From NCBI RefSeq assembly GCF_039830135.1, contig NZ_CP156081.1, forward strand, positions 3,706,001 through 3,770,000: 64,000 nt of DNA, in the 5' to 3' direction. Made by a program: the position numbers and the translations under genes. The DNA is from Defluviimonas sp. SAOS-178_SWC. GTDB taxonomy: Bacteria > Pseudomonadota > Alphaproteobacteria > Rhodobacterales > Rhodobacteraceae. Under the pieces are notes generated by a model. It made no database searches. It was given only the letters and a program-made list of their open reading frames with translations, and was not told the origin of the DNA. Below are positions 27,004-36,458 of this stretch, piece after piece (position 1 is the stretch's first letter; every line of letters begins with the position of its first letter).

Positions 27004-27040
27004 AATACCTCACGGGGGTCCGGGGGTGTGAAACCCCCGG
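27004..27040. repeat. Palindromic intergenic element (REP-like)
   Basis: The 75-bp gap between the 375-aa gene and the AAA gene contains a perfect 8-bp GC hairpin (27020-27027 with 27033-27040, loop GTGAA). It is flanked by GGGGGTCC and AAAATACC. From memory this arrangement resembles a short dispersed element common between genes of Rhodobacterales. Confidence 0.5.
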
Positions 27041-27043
27041 CCG

Positions 27044-28171
27044 CTATCCGTAGACAAGCACCCGGCCCTCCTTGCCGACGACGAATTTCCGCATGTCGCG
27101 AAAGCCGGCCGGATCCTTCTCGGCGAGAACCTGGAACGGTCGCTGCGGCAGGATCAGGCTCCGCGTCACCCGAGTCGCCCCGGTCTCGACCCCGCGCCCT
27201 GAAAACGGATCGAGCCGGAAGACCTCGCGCTCGGTCGAGGTGAACCAGCCCTTCTCGACCTCCACCCGCTCGCTTTCCAGCTCCTCCATCGTCCAGGCCA
27301 GCGCCCAGTCCTCGCCCACCGGCGACTTCGCCTCCTCCAGCACCTCGCGGATCGGTCCGGTCTGGAGCGTGAAAGCGTTGGAATACATCGGGCCAAGGTG
27401 CAGCCGCCTGAGCCGCTTAGGGTGGAGATCGTCGAAATCCGTGTCGAACCCCTTGGCGATGGTGACGAGCTTCAACCCGCCCAGAGACTGCGCCATCAGA
27501 TGCGCCTGCGCTGCCGGCCAGCGGCGTTCGTCCAAGGGCAAGGCCTTGCGCCCCGAATCCACGACCTCCATGAGATATAGGACCGGCACATTGAGCTGGC
27601 TGTCATAGACGCCCCAGTGCAGGAGGTATCCGCGCCGCCCGCCGGATATTTCGGCAATGAACTCCGCCTGCGGATGCATCTGGGCGAAGTAGAGCCCGCC
27701 CTTTGCCAGCGATTCATAGTAAAGCCGCTGCGACAGCGCGTATTGCAGTCGCGTCGGCACCACCCGCTCGCCGACGATCTGGCGCACCATCTCGTCCTTG
27801 AGCCGGTCAGCCTCCGGCAGCCCGTCGAGATGCCGTCCCGCCTGCGCGGCATCGTTCGCCATCGTGACGAGCTCCTGAAAGATCGGAAATCCGCTTTCGT
27901 GGAGGTCGATGGTCAGGTGCTTCTGCCCGATCCCGTCGAGACGGCCCGAGACGAGGTATTTGAGGCTCAGCGCCTTGAACGTCCGTGCGATGGCGCGGAC
28001 GTAGCCCTCCAGCACATCGGCATCCATCGCCGAAAAGGCGCGGTCCTTCTCCATCTCCACGGCGACGCCCGACAGCAGCTTGGTGATCGTCTCGAACTTG
28101 GCGAAATACCGCCGCGCCGCCAGATCGTCGTCCAGCGCCCTATGGTCGGTGGTCAGGTCAAGGTCGGGCAC
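27044..28171 (-). CDS. Uncharacterised protein, 375 aa, second gene of the AAA operon
   Basis: A soluble protein. The N-terminal half is helical (about 1-170) and the C-terminal half appears beta-rich, with HWGVYDSQLNVPVLYLMEVVDSG and LHLGPMYSNAFTLQTGP. It starts at GTG 28171, abutting the stop of the coiled-coil gene with no gap, so translation is coupled. There are no catalytic motifs, cysteines in pairs, signal peptide or membrane helix. I do not recognise the family. Its fixed place between the coiled-coil protein and the ATPase suggests an adaptor. Confidence 0.65.
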   Translation of the reverse strand: MPDLDLTTDHRALDDDLAARRYFAKFETITKLLSGVAVEMEKDRAFSAMDADVLEGYVRAIARTFKALSLKYLVSGRLDGIGQKHLTIDLHESGFPIFQELVTMANDAAQAGRHLDGLPEADRLKDEMVRQIVGERVVPTRLQYALSQRLYYESLAKGGLYFAQMHPQAEFIAEISGGRRGYLLHWGVYDSQLNVPVLYLMEVVDSGRKALPLDERRWPAAQAHLMAQSLGGLKLVTIAKGFDTDFDDLHPKRLRRLHLGPMYSNAFTLQTGPIREVLEEAKSPVGEDWALAWTMEELESERVEVEKGWFTSTEREVFRLDPFSGRGVETGATRVTRSLILPQRPFQVLAEKDPAGFRDMRKFVVGKEGRVLVYG

Positions 28172-29248
28172 TCAGCCACCATAGAGGTTCTTGTCGTGCT
28201 TCTCGACAATCGCCGCGAAGCGCCGCGCGAAGCGCTCGTCGGCCTTGGCCTTCTGCTCCAGCACCTTGCGGGCGAAGACCATCTGGTCCTCGTGCGCCTC
28301 CAGCATCTCGGCCATCCGCGTGTTCGTGGCAGCGCCGATCCCGGCCATGGCGGCCTGCGCCTCCTGATCGGTCTTGACGCCGATCTCGTTGATCTTGTGG
28401 GCCACGTCCTGCTGCTGCGCGGTCTTCAACGATTTCGTCAGCGCGTCGTAGAGGACCACCCGCTGCTTGGTGTCGGTCTGGAGCTTGTTAATCAGCACCA
28501 TCTGCGTCGCCGCCTGGTTCTGAAGGCTGTCGACCCAGGTCTTGCCCTTCTCGATATAGCGCTCCAGCGTCTGGGACTTGGCGAGCTTCACCTGCTCGTC
28601 CTGCACCATCGCGTTGTATTGCTTGTTCAACTCCGCGAGCTCGCTTTCCAGCTTGGTCCGCGCCGCCGCGTCCTGCTCGACGCTGATCCTGTTCTCCAGC
28701 TCGATGATCTTCGGGTCCATCGCCTGGATGTCGCGGCGCAGCTGTTCCAGCTCGCCCACCGTGACCTCGCGGTCGCCGAGGGTCTCGGTCAGGTTCGCCT
28801 CGACCTTGCCCTTGTGCGCGTTCAGCACCTGCAACTGGCCTTCGAGAAGCTTCACGATCACGTCGGACTTGCCGATCAGGTCCTGCAACTTGTCGTCGAT
28901 CGAGGCGCCGCGCAGGCGTTCCTGCCGCATCGCTTCGGACTTTCCGGCGGCGAAGATACCGACGAAGCTTTCCCACCCGGTCTTCGAGCGCATCTCGTCG
29001 AAATCCTTGGAAAAGCCCGCCGTCACGTCGTCAAGCCCCATGATCAGCTCGGCGATATTCGCGTTCATGATCTCGGCATGCCTGTGCACGTCGTCGAGGG
29101 TCGCGTTCTCGATGTCGATGGCGACGTCGTCGCCGGTCTTGAGCTTTGCCCGCGCCGTTTCGATCCGGCTCGTCAGTTCGGAAATCTTCGCCTGGGCATC
29201 GGCCACCTGCTTCTGGCTCTCCAGGATCTGGGCATCGAAATCGGACAT
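28172..29248 (-). CDS. Long coiled-coil protein (TelA/PspA-like architecture), 358 aa
   Basis: Almost entirely helical, with heptad-rich stretches at about 5-40, 115-220 and 250-340, few prolines and no membrane helix. It begins MSDFDAQILESQKQ and ends KHDKNLYGG. A short non-helical segment GWESFVGIFAAGK (about 85-97) recalls the GLWERLLGK segment of TelA tellurite-resistance proteins, and the all-helical build also recalls PspA/ESCRT-III. Neither assignment is secure. ATG 29248 with AGGGAG upstream is preferred over GTG 29254. It is the first gene of the operon, behind an AT-rich divergent spacer (29249-29417) shared with the M20 gene. Confidence 0.65.
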   Translation of the reverse strand: MSDFDAQILESQKQVADAQAKISELTSRIETARAKLKTGDDVAIDIENATLDDVHRHAEIMNANIAELIMGLDDVTAGFSKDFDEMRSKTGWESFVGIFAAGKSEAMRQERLRGASIDDKLQDLIGKSDVIVKLLEGQLQVLNAHKGKVEANLTETLGDREVTVGELEQLRRDIQAMDPKIIELENRISVEQDAAARTKLESELAELNKQYNAMVQDEQVKLAKSQTLERYIEKGKTWVDSLQNQAATQMVLINKLQTDTKQRVVLYDALTKSLKTAQQQDVAHKINEIGVKTDQEAQAAMAGIGAATNTRMAEMLEAHEDQMVFARKVLEQKAKADERFARRFAAIVEKHDKNLYGG

Positions 29249-29417
29249 GGACACTCCCTAATGTTAATCTATTTTACAATGATAGGGACGGGCGACCGCC
29301 TTTTCATCCCTGCCGTCCGAAAAACTTATCGCAAAACCACGCTGATCGTCATCCTACAATTGCGGAAGGAATGGTTAGCCGTTGCGGGCGGACCGGCGCT
29401 GCGATTAGCCTTGGCCC

Positions 29418-30704
29418 ATGTCAGCTTCACTCGACCAACGCCTCGCCACCGAAGTCGCCGCCCGACGCGACGACCTGATCGCCCTGACCCAGGACCTGAT
29501 CCGCATTCCGACACTGAACCCACCCGGGCGGAACTACCTCGAAATCTGCGAGTACCTCGCCGAGCGTCTTGGTCGGGGCAGCTTCAAGGTCGACCTGATC
29601 CGCGCCGAGGGGGCGCTCGGAGACAGCGCCGCCCATCCGCGCTGGAACCTCGTCGCCCGGCACGAGGGCGGGGGCGCAGGCGACTGCGTCCACTTCAACT
29701 CGCACCACGACGTCGTCGAGGTCGGCCACGGCTGGACCCGCGAGCCCTTCGGCGGAGAGGTCGAGGGCGACCGCATCTACGGCAGAGGGTCGTGCGACAT
29801 GAAGGGCGGCCTTGCGGCGTCCATCATCGCCGCCGAGGCCTTCATCGCCGCCTGCCCCGGCTATCGCGGCGCCATCGAGATCAGCGCCACGGCGGACGAG
29901 GAATCCGGCGGCTTCGGCGGTGTCGCCTACCTCGCCGAACAGGGCTGGTTCTCGCCCGAACGGGTCCAGCACGTCATCATCCCCGAGCCCCTTCACAAGG
30001 ACCGCATCTGCCTTGGCCACCGCGGCGTCTGGTGGGCTGAGATCGAGACCAAGGGCCGCATCGCCCACGGCTCCATGCCCTTCCTCGGCGACTGCGCCGT
30101 GCGACACATGGGGGCCGTGCTCGCCGAGATGGAGGCGACGCTCTTCCCGCTTCTCGCCACCAAGCGGACCGAGATGCCGGTGATCCCGGAAGGCGCGAAG
30201 CAATCGACGCTCAACATCAATTCGATCCACGGCGGCGAGGCCGAGCAGGACGAGAACTATACCGGGATGCCGGCCCCCTGCGTTCCCGACCGCTGCCGCA
30301 TCATCATCGACCGGCGCTACCTGATCGAGGAGGACCTCACCGAGGTGAAGCGCGAGGTGACGGCGATGCTGGAACGGGTGAAGGCGGAGCGCCCGACCTT
30401 CGACTACGAGGTCCGCGACCTCTTCGATGTGCGCCCGACCATGACCGAAAAGGACGCGCCCATCGTTCGATCGACCGCCGCGGCCATCGAAAAGGTGCTG
30501 GGGCAAGCGGCGGGCTACGTCGTCTCTCCCGGCACCTACGACCAGAAGCATATCGACCGGATCGGGCGGCTGAAGAACTGCATCGCCTACGGGCCGGGCG
30601 TTCTCGACCTCGCCCATCAGCCCGACGAATGGGTGGGCATCACCGACATGCTCGACAGCGCCAAGGTCATGGCGCTTGTCCTCGCCGAACTTCTCGCGCC
30701 ATAG
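29418..30704 (+). CDS. M20 family deacylase (ArgE/DapE type)
   Basis: A 428-residue zinc hydrolase of the acetylornithine deacetylase / succinyl-diaminopimelate desuccinylase group. Metal and catalytic residues are visible: HHDVVEVG, GRGSCDMKGG and the general-base pair in ATADEESGG. A dimerisation (lid) domain lies at about 190-310. It is cytoplasmic, with no signal. The group includes amidohydrolases acting on many N-acyl amino acids; no neighbour narrows the substrate. It faces the convergent panC gene 57 bp downstream. Confidence 0.85.
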   Translation: MSASLDQRLATEVAARRDDLIALTQDLIRIPTLNPPGRNYLEICEYLAERLGRGSFKVDLIRAEGALGDSAAHPRWNLVARHEGGGAGDCVHFNSHHDVVEVGHGWTREPFGGEVEGDRIYGRGSCDMKGGLAASIIAAEAFIAACPGYRGAIEISATADEESGGFGGVAYLAEQGWFSPERVQHVIIPEPLHKDRICLGHRGVWWAEIETKGRIAHGSMPFLGDCAVRHMGAVLAEMEATLFPLLATKRTEMPVIPEGAKQSTLNINSIHGGEAEQDENYTGMPAPCVPDRCRIIIDRRYLIEEDLTEVKREVTAMLERVKAERPTFDYEVRDLFDVRPTMTEKDAPIVRSTAAAIEKVLGQAAGYVVSPGTYDQKHIDRIGRLKNCIAYGPGVLDLAHQPDEWVGITDMLDSAKVMALVLAELLAP

Positions 30705-30761
30705 GTTTCGTCGGTGCCCTACAGCACCGGGGGTCCGGGCCGCAAGATCCGGAAACGGCCG

Positions 30762-31604
30762 TCAGCGCGTGACGTCGATATTGTCGATCAGCCGCACCCC
30801 GCCGAGCCAGGCGGCGGCGAGGATCCGGGCGGGCCGGTCCAGCATCTGAAGCGGCTCCAGCCCCTCGGCGCCGCGAAGCTCCAGGTATTCGACCTCGCCG
30901 AAGCCGGCGCGCTGCACCTCCTGCCTCGCGCGGGTCAGCGCCTCCGCTACCGGCGCGCCGTTTCGGATCACGGTGCCGGCCGCCGACATCGCCCGGTGGA
31001 GCGCCGGCGCCGTGGCGCGGTCGGCGGCCGAAAGCCGGGTGTTGCGCGAGGACATGGCAAGCCCGTCGGCCTCGCGCAGGGTCGGGCAGCCGGTGATGGC
31101 GACCGGAATGTTCAGATCGCGCGCGAGGCGGCGGACGATCTGCAATTGCTGCCAGTCCTTCTCGCCGAAAAACGCCCGGTCCGCCGCAGTCATCAGGAAG
31201 AGCTTGGTCACCACCGTCGCCACGCCGTCGAAATGGCCGGGCCGGAACATCCCTTCGAGTTCGGCGCTGAGCCCCGAAACGCGGACACTCGTCGCGAAGC
31301 CCTCGGGATAGACGACCTCCGGCGGCGGCATGAAGAGAAGATCGACACCGGCGGCGGCGAGCATCCCGGCGTCGCGCTCCTCGGTCCGGGGATACTTGGC
31401 GAGATCCTCGGGATTGTTGAACTGCATCGGGTTCACGAAGATCGTCGCGATCACCCGATCCGTTCCGGCCCGGGCCGCCGACACGAGGCTCAGATGCCCG
31501 GGATGAAGCGCGCCCATCGTCGGCACGACACCCACGGACTGCCCGGCTGCCTTCCAGCCCGCGACAACACCGCGGAGTGCCTTCACGTCACGGACGGTTC
31601 TCAT
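30762..31604 (-). CDS. panC: Pantoate--beta-alanine ligase
   Basis: A 280-residue ligase joining pantoate and beta-alanine with ATP in the last step of pantothenate synthesis. Diagnostic pieces are [15 protein letters not shown] (HIGH-like nucleotide-binding motif), [32 protein letters not shown] and [11 protein letters not shown] (KMSKS-like). Its ATG overlaps the panB stop by 4 bp (ATGA). Full length for the family. Confidence 0.97.
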   Translation of the reverse strand: MRTVRDVKALRGVVAGWKAAGQSVGVVPTMGALHPGHLSLVSAARAGTDRVIATIFVNPMQFNNPEDLAKYPRTEERDAGMLAAAGVDLLFMPPPEVVYPEGFATSVRVSGLSAELEGMFRPGHFDGVATVVTKLFLMTAADRAFFGEKDWQQLQIVRRLARDLNIPVAITGCPTLREADGLAMSSRNTRLSAADRATAPALHRAMSAAGTVIRNGAPVAEALTRARQEVQRAGFGEVEYLELRGAEGLEPLQMLDRPARILAAAWLGGVRLIDNIDVTR

Positions 31605-32428
31605 TTGCGCTGGGGCTCCTCGCCGAAGACATGTTCGGGGCCGGGGAAGGTGCGCGCCCGCACCTCGGCCGCATAGGCGGCGATGGCGCGGTCGGCCTCT
31701 TCGCCAAGCTCCGCATAGCGCTTGACGAATTTCGGCCGGAACGCCGTGAAGAGGCCGAGCATGTCGTCCACGACCAGCACCTGCCCGTCGCAGGACGCCG
31801 AGGCACCGATGCCCACGGTCGGAATATCGACCGCCCGGGTGATCTCGGCCGAAAGCGCATCGGGAACCTTTTCGAGAACGACCGAAAAGGCCCCGGCGGC
31901 GGCGACCGCACCGGCGTCGTGGCGGATGCGGTCGGCATCTTCGCCCCGGCCCTGAACCCGGTAACCGCCGAGCGTGTTGACCGCTTGCGGCGTCAATCCG
32001 ATATGGGCCATCACCGGGATGCCGCGCTGGGTGAGAAACCCGATTGTCGGCGCCATATGCGCCCCGCCTTCGAGCTTGACCGCCCCTGCCCCGGTTTCGG
32101 ACATCAGCCGCGCGGCATTGCGGAAGGCCTGGTCCGGCCCCTCCTCGTAGGATCCGAAGGGCATGTCGACGACCATCATCGCCCGGTCAAGCCCGCGCGC
32201 CACGGCCTGACCGTGCAGGATCATCATCTCCATCGTCACGCCGAGCGTGGACGGCAGGCCATGCAGCACCATGCCGACGCTGTCGCCGACGAGGACCATG
32301 TCGCAATGAGGATCGACGAGCCGCGCGACCGGGGTCGTGTACGCGGTCAGCATCACCAGTGGCGTGCCGCCTTTCCGCGCGCGGATATCCGGCGGCACAG
32401 GCCGCTTCGTCTCACTCGTCGCACTCAT
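31601..32428 (-). CDS. panB: 3-methyl-2-oxobutanoate hydroxymethyltransferase
   Basis: A 275-residue ketopantoate-forming enzyme that uses methylenetetrahydrofolate and Mg. Family motifs are [27 protein letters not shown] (metal-binding Asp) and [15 protein letters not shown], with the catalytic Glu in [13 protein letters not shown] 32428 has GGAGGAAGC upstream; a very long in-frame extension on this strand is antisense to the SBP gene and is not coding. It forms a two-gene pantothenate operon with panC. Confidence 0.97.
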   Translation of the reverse strand: MSATSETKRPVPPDIRARKGGTPLVMLTAYTTPVARLVDPHCDMVLVGDSVGMVLHGLPSTLGVTMEMMILHGQAVARGLDRAMMVVDMPFGSYEEGPDQAFRNAARLMSETGAGAVKLEGGAHMAPTIGFLTQRGIPVMAHIGLTPQAVNTLGGYRVQGRGEDADRIRHDAGAVAAAGAFSVVLEKVPDALSAEITRAVDIPTVGIGASASCDGQVLVVDDMLGLFTAFRPKFVKRYAELGEEADRAIAAYAAEVRARTFPGPEHVFGEEPQRK

Positions 32429-32590
32429 TCCGCTTCCTCCCCCCGCGGCTCTCCCCAAATGATAGCTGCACCGCAGCATCGTTTCCAGCACTCTCTTGCC
32501 CCCCGCGCTGCCAGCCGCGCTTGATCGCGCGCGAAAACCGGCCAAAGATGACCCATCTCCGCCTGCCAACGAAGACAAGGGAGTCTCGGA

Positions 32591-34063
32591 ATGCTCGACC
32601 GTCTGACAACAACCGCTGCCGCGCTGGCGCTGATGACCGGGGCGGCGCTGGCCGCGCAGGACACGATCACCCTCGGCATGGTGCTGGAGCCACCCAACCT
32701 CGACCCGACCGGCGGCGCCGCGGCGGCCATCGACGAGGTGGTCTATGCCAACATCTTCGAGGGGCTCACCCGGTTCGGCCCCGACGGCTCGGTGCGCCCG
32801 GCGCTGGCCGAAAGCTGGGATGTGGATGCCGAGGGCAAGGTCTACACCTTCCACCTGCATGCCGGTGTGACCTTCCATGACGGCACGACGATGGACGCCG
32901 AGGACGTGAAGTTCTCGCTCGACCGCGCGCGGGCGGAGGACAGTACCAACGCGCAGAAGGCGCTTTTCGCCGGCATCGCGGATGTCACGGTCGTCGACCC
33001 CCTGACGGTTCAGGTGACGCTCTCGGACCCGAACGGCAACTTCCCCTACAACATGGCCTGGAGCGACGCGGTGATCGTCGCGCCGGAATCGATCGCGACC
33101 GATGCCACCAACCCCATCGGAACCGGCCCCTTCAAGTTCTCCGGCTGGGTGCAGGGGGACCGGATCGAGATCGTCCGCAATGACGCCTATTGGGGCGAAC
33201 CGGTGGCACTTTCCAAGGCCACCTTCCGCTTCATCTCCGACCCGACGGCGGCCTTCGCCGCGATGATGGCGGGTGACGTGGACGCCTTCCCGAACTTTCC
33301 CGCGCCGGAAACGCTGCCGCAGCTGGCCGCCGATCCGCGCTTCAAGGTCATCGTCGGCTCGACCGAGGGCGAGACGATCCTGGCGATGAACAACAAGGAG
33401 CCGCCCTTGGACAACGTGAAGGTGCGCGAGGCGATCGCCCACGCGATCAACCGTCAGGACATCATCGACGGCGCGATGTTCGGCTATGGCACACCCATCG
33501 GCACCCATTTCGCCCCGCACAATCCGGACTACGAGGATCTGACGGCACTGTCGGCCTACGCCCCCGAGAAGTCGAAGGCGCTTCTGGCCGAGGCCGGGGT
33601 TTCCGACCTGAAACTCCGCCTCGCGCTGCCGCCCCCGACTTACGCCCGGCGTGGGGGTGAGATCATCGCCGCGCAGCTGGCAGCCGTCGGCATCCAGACC
33701 GAGATCACCAATGTCGAATGGGCGCAGTGGCTTGAACAGGTGTTCAAGGGCAAGGATTTCGACCTGACCATCGTCAGCCATACCGAACCCATGGACATCA
33801 ACATCTACGCCCGGCCCGACTATTATTTCCAGTACGGCAAGCCCGAATTCGTAGCGCTGATGGACAAGCTGAACCTCACGACCGACCCCGAAGGCCGCTC
33901 CGCACTGTTAAAGGAAGCGCAGGAGATGATCGCGAAGGACTACGTCAACGCCTACCTCTTCCAGCTCGCCAAGACCGGTGTGGCGAATGCGAAGATCGAG
34001 GGGCTGTGGGAAAACTCGCCAACCCAGGCGAATGACCTGACAGCGGTGCATTGGGTCGACTGA
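32591..34063 (+). CDS. Family 5 ABC transporter substrate-binding protein, orphan
   Basis: A 490-residue periplasmic binding protein of the peptide/nickel/opine family (SBP_bac_5). A Sec signal peptide spans about 1-22 (ALAAQ). Family blocks are [37 protein letters not shown] and [11 protein letters not shown]. No permease or ATPase genes are adjacent: the next gene is convergent and the upstream gene divergent. The rest of the transporter must lie elsewhere. Ligand unknown. Confidence 0.9.
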   Translation: MLDRLTTTAAALALMTGAALAAQDTITLGMVLEPPNLDPTGGAAAAIDEVVYANIFEGLTRFGPDGSVRPALAESWDVDAEGKVYTFHLHAGVTFHDGTTMDAEDVKFSLDRARAEDSTNAQKALFAGIADVTVVDPLTVQVTLSDPNGNFPYNMAWSDAVIVAPESIATDATNPIGTGPFKFSGWVQGDRIEIVRNDAYWGEPVALSKATFRFISDPTAAFAAMMAGDVDAFPNFPAPETLPQLAADPRFKVIVGSTEGETILAMNNKEPPLDNVKVREAIAHAINRQDIIDGAMFGYGTPIGTHFAPHNPDYEDLTALSAYAPEKSKALLAEAGVSDLKLRLALPPPTYARRGGEIIAAQLAAVGIQTEITNVEWAQWLEQVFKGKDFDLTIVSHTEPMDINIYARPDYYFQYGKPEFVALMDKLNLTTDPEGRSALLKEAQEMIAKDYVNAYLFQLAKTGVANAKIEGLWENSPTQANDLTAVHWVD

Positions 34064-34088
34064 GCTACAGGCCGCGCCCCGACCGGCA

Positions 34089-34898
34089 CTAGACGGGGGC
34101 ACTTGCCCTCACGGCCCAGGCGCGGGCGGATAGCGGGATGCTGCCATCGGGCGCGCGCGGCAGATCGGCGTCGAGTTTCCGGCGCAGTTTTTCCCGTGCG
34201 TCGGGTGAAAGCCCCGCGCAATATCCCGGCGCTGGCCCGGCGCCGAGCGTGAAGGGATGCCAGAAATCCTCGAAGCTCGCGAACGGCGTCGGAACCTCGA
34301 CCGCGACGACCTCGGCCTCCGGCCCCCACGCCCCGGATGCAAGCCCGGCCAGCGCTTCCCGCGTGCAGTCGGGAAAGCGGCGGTCCTCCGACAGCGTCTC
34401 GGCGGCGGGGTCAAGCGCGGCGGCGGCGCGCCAGAACGCGTGGATGAAGCCGACACCTCCTGCGGGGTAATCCCAGACGTAGAAGCCGAGCCGCCCACCG
34501 GGCCGGGCGATCCGAACCATCTCGGCAAGCATTGCGCCCTTGTCGGGAACGAAATTGAGGACAAGGCCCGAGACGACGGCATCGCGGCTTCGGTCCGGCA
34601 GGTCGAGCCGCTGGCCGTCGCCGGTCTGGAACGTGGCCCTCGGATCGGGACATTCACGCGCGGCGTGGCGCACGAAATCTTCAGACGTGTCGACCGAAAG
34701 GATGGTGCGCGGCCCCGCACCCTCCAGCACCGCGCGGGTCAACGCCCCGGTGCCGCAGCCGACCTCGAGCCAGTCTTTTCCCGGCGGAACCTCAAGCCAG
34801 CCCACGAACCGCGCAGCGATCTGACGGCTCCACCGGCCCATGTAAGTGTCGTAATTGCTGCCGCCCTGCCAGGCGTCGTGACGCGATGTTTCGGACAT
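34089..34898 (-). CDS. Class I SAM-dependent methyltransferase
   Basis: A 269-residue methyltransferase with motif I WLEVGCGTGALT (about 38-49), motif II ILSVDTSEDFV, and the motif III-like RPGGRLGFYVWDYP. It resembles UbiE/BioC-like type 11 enzymes. A histidine-rich start (MSETSRHDAWQGGSNYDTYMGRWSR) is typical of a family of unassigned methyltransferases. It is convergent with the SBP gene (25 bp apart) and divergent from the cupin gene. Substrate unknown. Confidence 0.8.
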   Translation of the reverse strand: MSETSRHDAWQGGSNYDTYMGRWSRQIAARFVGWLEVPPGKDWLEVGCGTGALTRAVLEGAGPRTILSVDTSEDFVRHAARECPDPRATFQTGDGQRLDLPDRSRDAVVSGLVLNFVPDKGAMLAEMVRIARPGGRLGFYVWDYPAGGVGFIHAFWRAAAALDPAAETLSEDRRFPDCTREALAGLASGAWGPEAEVVAVEVPTPFASFEDFWHPFTLGAGPAPGYCAGLSPDAREKLRRKLDADLPRAPDGSIPLSARAWAVRASAPV

Positions 34899-35012
34899 GG
34901 TGGGCCCCGCTCGAAAAGATCCGTCTTTGAAACGTTGAAAGGATACACCCCTTCCGCCGTGCTCGCCCGATCTTTATCGTCGCCCCGCAGTCCCCATGCC
35001 CAAGGTGATCCG

Positions 35013-35354
35013 ATGTCCGGTTTTGTCCGCCTCACCCCTTCCGCCGCCTCAGCCGAAACCGACCGTCCCGCGCCGGAAAAGGTGATCTCGGGCGACCCGG
35101 TCCACACCACCTGGAACGTCGAGGAGCGGGACGGCCTTTATTGCGGCATCTGGGAATCTACGCCCGGCAAGTGGCGGATCAGCTACGATGAGTGGGAATA
35201 TTGCCGCATCCTCTCCGGCCGCTCCGTCATCACCGACGCGAACGGGGCCGAACACAGGCTCGGCCCGGGCGACAGTTTCATTCTCCGGCCGGGTTTTTCC
35301 GGCACATGGGAAGTGATCGAGACGACGCGGAAGGACTACGTCATCCGCCTCTGA
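35013..35354 (+). CDS. Cupin-domain protein (DUF861/(S)-ureidoglycine aminohydrolase-like cupin)
   Basis: A 113-residue single beta-barrel. Key pieces are CGIWESTPGKWRISYDEWEYCRILSG and LGPGDSFILRPGFSGTWEV. Like other small DUF861 cupins it carries Glu/Tyr in place of a full His-rich metal site. ATG 35013 is chosen over the much longer open frame, which is antisense to the methyltransferase. It ends 14 bp before the convergent L,D-transpeptidase gene. Small DUF861 cupins often bind small nitrogenous metabolites; function not determined. Confidence 0.75.
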   Translation: MSGFVRLTPSAASAETDRPAPEKVISGDPVHTTWNVEERDGLYCGIWESTPGKWRISYDEWEYCRILSGRSVITDANGAEHRLGPGDSFILRPGFSGTWEVIETTRKDYVIRL

Positions 35355-35367
35355 GCCGGACGCCGGC

Positions 35368-36273
35368 TCAGTTGATTTGCTGGAAGACCCCAGACGGGTC
35401 GGCCGCCGGATCGGTCGCGGCCGAATCCTCCGGCGTCACCCCGACGGTCGGCACGAATTTCGGCCAGGGGATGTTGCCGGCGGCGATCTGCGCCTGAACG
35501 TCGACCGGCAGCGAGGCGATCGGCACCATCAGCCCGTGGGCGTTCTCCACCATCGGATCTTCCGCGATCGCCGATTCGGCCGCCCCACGGACATGGACGC
35601 GCGTTCCGTTCGGCACCTTCTCGAAGAGGTCGATGATGTCCTGATTGAAGAGCCGGATGCAGCCCGCCGAAGTCGCGCGACCGATCGTCGAGGCGTTGTT
35701 GGTGCCGTGGATCCGGTAGAACGTGTCGCGCCCGCCCCGATAGAGGTAAAGCGCCCGCGCGCCGAGCGGATTGTCGAGCCCGCCGGGCAGGCCGCCCGCC
35801 ACCGGGCCGTAGACATCGGGTTCGCGCCGGATCATGTTCTTCGTCGGCGTCCAGCTCGGCCAGACCTGCTTGCGTCCGATCACCGCGTCGCCGGAAAAGC
35901 CGTAGCCCTCGCGCCCGACGGCGATGCCGTACCGCGTCGCCGTGCCCCCTTCATGAATGTGGTACAGGACCCGCGCATAGGGATCGACGACAATCGAGCC
36001 CGGCTTGTCGGGGCCGAAGTAGAACACCTCAGTGCGCGGATTCTGCCCGGTCAGGTAACCTGCCGCGACGGCCGGGATCACCACGTCGGCGTCCTGCACG
36101 GACTGATAGCGGGCGACGACCTCGGGCGACACGACGGCCGGGGCAACGCCGGTCGTCGGGTCGAAACGTGATTGCTGGGTTGGGGCGCCGCAAGCGGCAA
36201 GCGAGGCGACCGCAAGAAGGGCGAAAACACGCGTGACGCCGAGGCGCCGCACAACTCCTGAAAAGACTGTCAT
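35368..36273 (-). CDS. L,D-transpeptidase (YkuD/ErfK family) lipoprotein
   Basis: A 301-residue envelope enzyme. The N-terminus has a lipoprotein signal with lipobox LAACG (about 26-30). The YkuD domain (about 105-240) carries the catalytic set HGTNN followed by SAGCIR with the nucleophilic cysteine. The proline-rich segment KFVPTVGVTPE lies near the C-terminus. It probably cross-links peptidoglycan stem peptides or attaches lipoprotein to the wall. ATG 36273 is preferred because it gives the lipoprotein signal; the open frame runs 31 codons further. Its presence fits the LD-crosslinked cell walls of this group. Confidence 0.9.
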   Translation of the reverse strand: MTVFSGVVRRLGVTRVFALLAVASLAACGAPTQQSRFDPTTGVAPAVVSPEVVARYQSVQDADVVIPAVAAGYLTGQNPRTEVFYFGPDKPGSIVVDPYARVLYHIHEGGTATRYGIAVGREGYGFSGDAVIGRKQVWPSWTPTKNMIRREPDVYGPVAGGLPGGLDNPLGARALYLYRGGRDTFYRIHGTNNASTIGRATSAGCIRLFNQDIIDLFEKVPNGTRVHVRGAAESAIAEDPMVENAHGLMVPIASLPVDVQAQIAAGNIPWPKFVPTVGVTPEDSAATDPAADPSGVFQQIN

Positions 36274-36413
36274 GGCAGCGAGAGTATCCGTTCCTGTTGT
36301 CCTGTCGCCGCGCGAATCCCAACCGGAATCGCACCGGACGCATCCAAGCGCGGCATCGCCCTTCATGTCGACCCCTTCCGCGCCCGAGCGTCAAGGCCCG
36401 GACGGCGAATTTC

Positions 36414-36452
36414 CCGGCGCCGGGGCGTGGCGGCCACATGCCCCGGCGCCGG
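36414..36452. terminator. Perfect 13-bp GC hairpin after the creatinase gene
   Basis: The arms 36414-36426 and 36440-36452 pair perfectly around a 13-nt loop, 6 bp beyond the creatinase stop codon. On the minus strand the stem is followed by GAAATTC rather than a U-tract, so termination may be weak or the element may protect the 3' end. Confidence 0.55.
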
Positions 36453-36458
36453 CTGCCT

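Noticed and set aside
30712..30729. Six-bp hairpin between the convergent M20 and panC genes
   Set aside because: Stem too short and no U-tract, so not convincing as a terminator.
31601..33781. Upstream extension of panB to 726 codons
   Set aside because: The extra part is antisense to the SBP gene. PanB has normal length from ATG 32428 with a good ribosome site.
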